Assembly (NCBI GenBank): GCA_964464035.1
Contig: CAYXEN010000064.1
Coordinates: 1-15,911, forward strand
From: CAYXEN01 sp964464035
GTDB lineage: Bacteria > Krumholzibacteriota > Krumholzibacteriia > WVZY01
Direction of reading: 5' to 3'
DNA: 15,911 nucleotides
This document shows, in pieces, positions 14,179 to 15,911 of this stretch. The notes under the pieces were generated by a model that was given only the letters and a program-made list of their open reading frames with translations, made no database searches and was not told where the DNA came from. Positions within the stretch are counted from its first letter, which is position 1. Every line of letters starts with the position of its first letter. Both the position numbers and the translations under genes were made by a program.

Positions 14179-14189
14179 TGTGATATCTT
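14179..14189 (+). promoter_or_regulatory. Possible extended -10 immediately before accC
   Basis: TGATATCTT at 14181-14189 fits TG-N-TATCTT (hexamer four of six). It ends 7 nt before the accC ATG, which has no Shine-Dalgarno. If used, the transcript would be leaderless or nearly so. Weak on its own. Confidence 0.25.
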
Positions 14190-14196
14190 TTCGGCC

Positions 14197-15537
14197 ATGT
14201 TCAGCAAGATTCTCATCGCCAACCGCGGTGAAATAGCGCTTAGGATAATCAGGGCCTGCAAGGAACTCGGGATAGCGACCGTTGCGGTGCACAGCGAAGT
14301 CGACGTGGAGTCGCTCCACGTGAAGTTCGCGGACGAGGCGGTCTGCATCGGCCCGGCTCCGGTCACGGAGAGCTACCTCAACCACCAGCGCATCATATCC
14401 GCCGCCGAGATAAGCGGGGCCGACGCCGTCCATCCCGGCTATGGTTTTCTCGCCGAGAACTCCGAGTTCGCCGAGATGTGCGAGGCCAGCGGGATAAAAT
14501 GGATCGGTCCCTCTCCGGAACTGATCGAGAAGATGGGCAACAAGTCGTTGGCCAAGAAGATGATGGCCGACGCGGGGCTTCCGGTGATTCCCGGCACGGA
14601 CGGGCCGGTGAACTCCGAGGAGGAGGCGATGGATGCGGCCGCCCGGATCGGGTATCCGGTGATCATCAAGGCCGCGGCCGGCGGCGGCGGGAAGGGCATG
14701 AGAATAGCGGAAGACGAGAAATCGCTTGCGAACAATCTCCTCATCGCCCGCGCCGAAGCGGAGGGCGCATTCGGAGACTCGACCTTGTACCTCGAAAAGT
14801 ACCTTGCCGCTCCCAGGCACGTGGAAGTCCAGCTCCTGGGAGACAAATTCGGCAACGTCGTTCATCTCGGCGAGAGGGATTGCTCGATTCAAAGGCGGCA
14901 CCAGAAGCTCCTCGAAGAATCGCCCTGTTCCGCCTTGAACGACGAACTGCGGCGAAAGCTCCTCGCTGCGGCGGTGAAAGGCGCCGAAGTGCTGGGGTAT
15001 GATTCGGCCGGCACCATGGAATTCCTGGTCGAGAAGGACGAATTCTATTTCATGGAGATGAACACGAGGATCCAAGTCGAACATCCGGTCTCCGAGATGG
15101 TGACGGGACGCGATCTCATAAAGGAACAGATCTCCGTCGCCGCGGGAAGGAGGATTGCCTTCGCACAGGAGGAGGTCGCTTTCAGGGGGCATGCCGTCGA
15201 GTGCCGCGTCAACGCGGAAGATCCTTCGCGAGGGTTCCTTCCTTCTCCGGGCAGGGTGCTTTTTTTCCATCTGCCCGGCGGCCCCGGTGTACGGGTGGAT
15301 TCCCACGTCTACCAGGGATACGAGATAACCCCTCACTACGATTCGATGATCGCCAAGATAATATGCCACGGGCTGACGAGGGAGGAAGCGATCGCCAGGA
15401 TGAACCGGGCCCTGGAAGAATGCGTGATTGAGGGAGTGAACAGCACCCTGGGTTTTCACAGGTCCGTCCTTCGGGATCCAAGGTTCCGGCGGGGCGAGAT
15501 AAGCACGCGGTTCCTGGAAGACTTCCAGCCGGCGTGA
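14197..15537 (+). CDS. accC: Biotin carboxylase subunit of acetyl-CoA carboxylase
   Basis: ATP-grasp enzyme that carboxylates the biotin on AccB using bicarbonate and ATP, the first half-reaction of malonyl-CoA synthesis. It has 446 residues (E. coli 449) and starts with the family signature MFSKILIANRGEIALRIIRA. The ATP-grasp glycine loop is AAAGGGGKGMR, followed by HVEVQLLGD and the RDCSIQRRHQKLLEESP active-site stretch. Metal and bicarbonate residues lie in FMEMNTRIQVEHPVSEMVTG, and the C-terminal biotin carboxylase domain holds HAVECRVNAEDP. Length and the absence of fused carrier or carboxyltransferase domains argue for AccC rather than a pyruvate or propionyl-CoA carboxylase subunit. 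The start is certain from homology although no SD is present and no earlier in-frame start exists. The gap to the pilus ATPase gene is 38 nt. Confidence 0.97.
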   Translation: MFSKILIANRGEIALRIIRACKELGIATVAVHSEVDVESLHVKFADEAVCIGPAPVTESYLNHQRIISAAEISGADAVHPGYGFLAENSEFAEMCEASGIKWIGPSPELIEKMGNKSLAKKMMADAGLPVIPGTDGPVNSEEEAMDAAARIGYPVIIKAAAGGGGKGMRIAEDEKSLANNLLIARAEAEGAFGDSTLYLEKYLAAPRHVEVQLLGDKFGNVVHLGERDCSIQRRHQKLLEESPCSALNDELRRKLLAAAVKGAEVLGYDSAGTMEFLVEKDEFYFMEMNTRIQVEHPVSEMVTGRDLIKEQISVAAGRRIAFAQEEVAFRGHAVECRVNAEDPSRGFLPSPGRVLFFHLPGGPGVRVDSHVYQGYEITPHYDSMIAKIICHGLTREEAIARMNRALEECVIEGVNSTLGFHRSVLRDPRFRRGEISTRFLEDFQPA

Positions 15538-15566
15538 AAAAGATGCTGCCGCCCTGGAGCTTCGAG

Positions 15567-15575
15567 TGTTAGAAT
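15567..15575 (+). promoter_or_regulatory. Candidate extended -10 promoter for ftsK
   Basis: TGTTAGAAT (TG-N-TAGAAT, hexamer five of six) at 15567-15575 lies 19 nt before the ftsK ATG. No -35 is recognisable at 17 nt, as is allowed for extended -10 promoters. The predicted start of transcription is about 13 nt before the ATG, leaving little room for an SD, and none is seen. Confidence 0.4.
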
Positions 15576-15594
15576 CCTACCCGGTTCTCCCACG

Positions 15595-15911
15595 ATGACC
15601 ACAAACGGAAGAAGAAGCTTCTATGTGATTGCTCTCATGGCCTTCGCGCTCTTCTGGGGCGTTGCGCTGGCTTCGAGGCATCCCACCGACTGGCCCTTCA
15701 GCGAAACTTCGCCGATCGATCACGTGCAAAACTATTCGGGTCCTATCGGCTCGCTCCTCGCCTGGGCCGCGGTATCCTTCTGGGGGAACATATTCGCCTG
15801 GCTCATGCCCATCGCTCTGTTCGTCCTCGGCGTCTCCGTCGCCGCCGGCGCATCGCGGCGCGCCGGCGGCGAACTCGTCAAGACCGGCGGGATCATCCTG
15901 CTCCTCACCGC
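15595..15911 (+). CDS. ftsK: DNA translocase FtsK, N-terminal membrane part, 3'-truncated
   Basis: The frame is open from the ATG to the end of the window (105 full codons). FtsK anchors at the division septum through an N-terminal four-helix membrane domain and pumps chromosome DNA with a C-terminal RecA-like motor, which lies beyond the window. The visible part begins MTTNGRRSFYVIALMAF with a first transmembrane helix, then a periplasmic loop (about 25-48), then YSGPIGSLLAWAAVSFWGN, the FtsK 4TM-domain hallmark (family form NxxGPVGAxLA), and a second helix AWLMPIALFVLGVSVAAG. A short Arg/Lys/Glu turn and a third helix (GGIILLLT) run off the end. accC ends 57 nt upstream. The motor domain cannot be checked, so an FtsK-like/SpoIIIE name is equally valid. 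Confidence 0.82.
   Translation, partial: MTTNGRRSFYVIALMAFALFWGVALASRHPTDWPFSETSPIDHVQNYSGPIGSLLAWAAVSFWGNIFAWLMPIALFVLGVSVAAGASRRAGGELVKTGGIILLLT

Noticed and set aside
14155..15459. 434-codon minus-strand open frame across accC (and a similar one at 12956-14056 across pilT)
   Set aside because: Both are antisense to strongly conserved enzymes and have no motif of their own.

Overview
The window is a GC-rich bacterial chromosome segment made almost entirely of housekeeping and envelope genes. I see no insertion sequence, phage, CRISPR or tRNA signature. Several clues suggest a Gram-negative, double-membrane organism of the FCB superphylum or a neighbouring candidate phylum: a FadL/PorV-like beta-barrel ending in Phe, several lipoproteins, a DUF4837-like lipoprotein (a family best known from Bacteroidetes), a type IV pilus ATPase, and frequent ATA (Ile) and AGG (Arg) codons despite high GC. 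This placement is inference; no rRNA or other decisive phylogenetic marker is present.

Layout. (1) Positions 2-3454, plus strand: fabG (5' end missing), acpP, fabF and rnc, a classic fatty-acid synthesis/RNase III cluster, followed by an unrecognised Cys-rich 163-residue protein. (2) Positions 3506-5375, minus strand: a two-gene unit of a lipoprotein with one CxxCH haem-type motif, an extraordinary aromatic block and a Lys-rich tail, then an outer-membrane barrel protein starting 4 nt after its stop. (3) Positions 5376-5458: AT-rich divergent promoter region. (4) Positions 5459-9484, plus strand: a tight operon of an exported TPR protein, a LolB/DUF4292-like lipoprotein (tentative), an ECF sigma factor and its zinc-finger anti-sigma factor, closed by a good intrinsic terminator at 9507-9539. 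(5) Positions 9632-10645: the DUF4837-like lipoprotein with its own candidate promoter and a probable terminator. (6) Positions 10646-10901: the only intergenic stretch approaching 300 bp, holding a terminator and a 7-bp inverted repeat. (7) Positions 10902-15537: an acidic-tailed TPR protein, efp, accB, a PilT/PilU-type ATPase and accC. (8) Position 15595 to the end: the first transmembrane part of ftsK.

Functionally, the two ends connect through fatty-acid synthesis: AccB and AccC make the carboxybiotin arm and half of acetyl-CoA carboxylase, and FabG, AcpP and FabF extend the chain. The centre is about the envelope. The sigma/anti-sigma pair sits in one operon with an exported TPR protein and a lipoprotein, which suggests a membrane-stress regulon. 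The best candidates for something undescribed are the CxxCH lipoprotein/outer-membrane barrel pair (3506-5375) and the TPR/LolB-like/ECF sigma operon (5459-9484). The large open frames antisense to most genes were judged to be GC-driven shadows.
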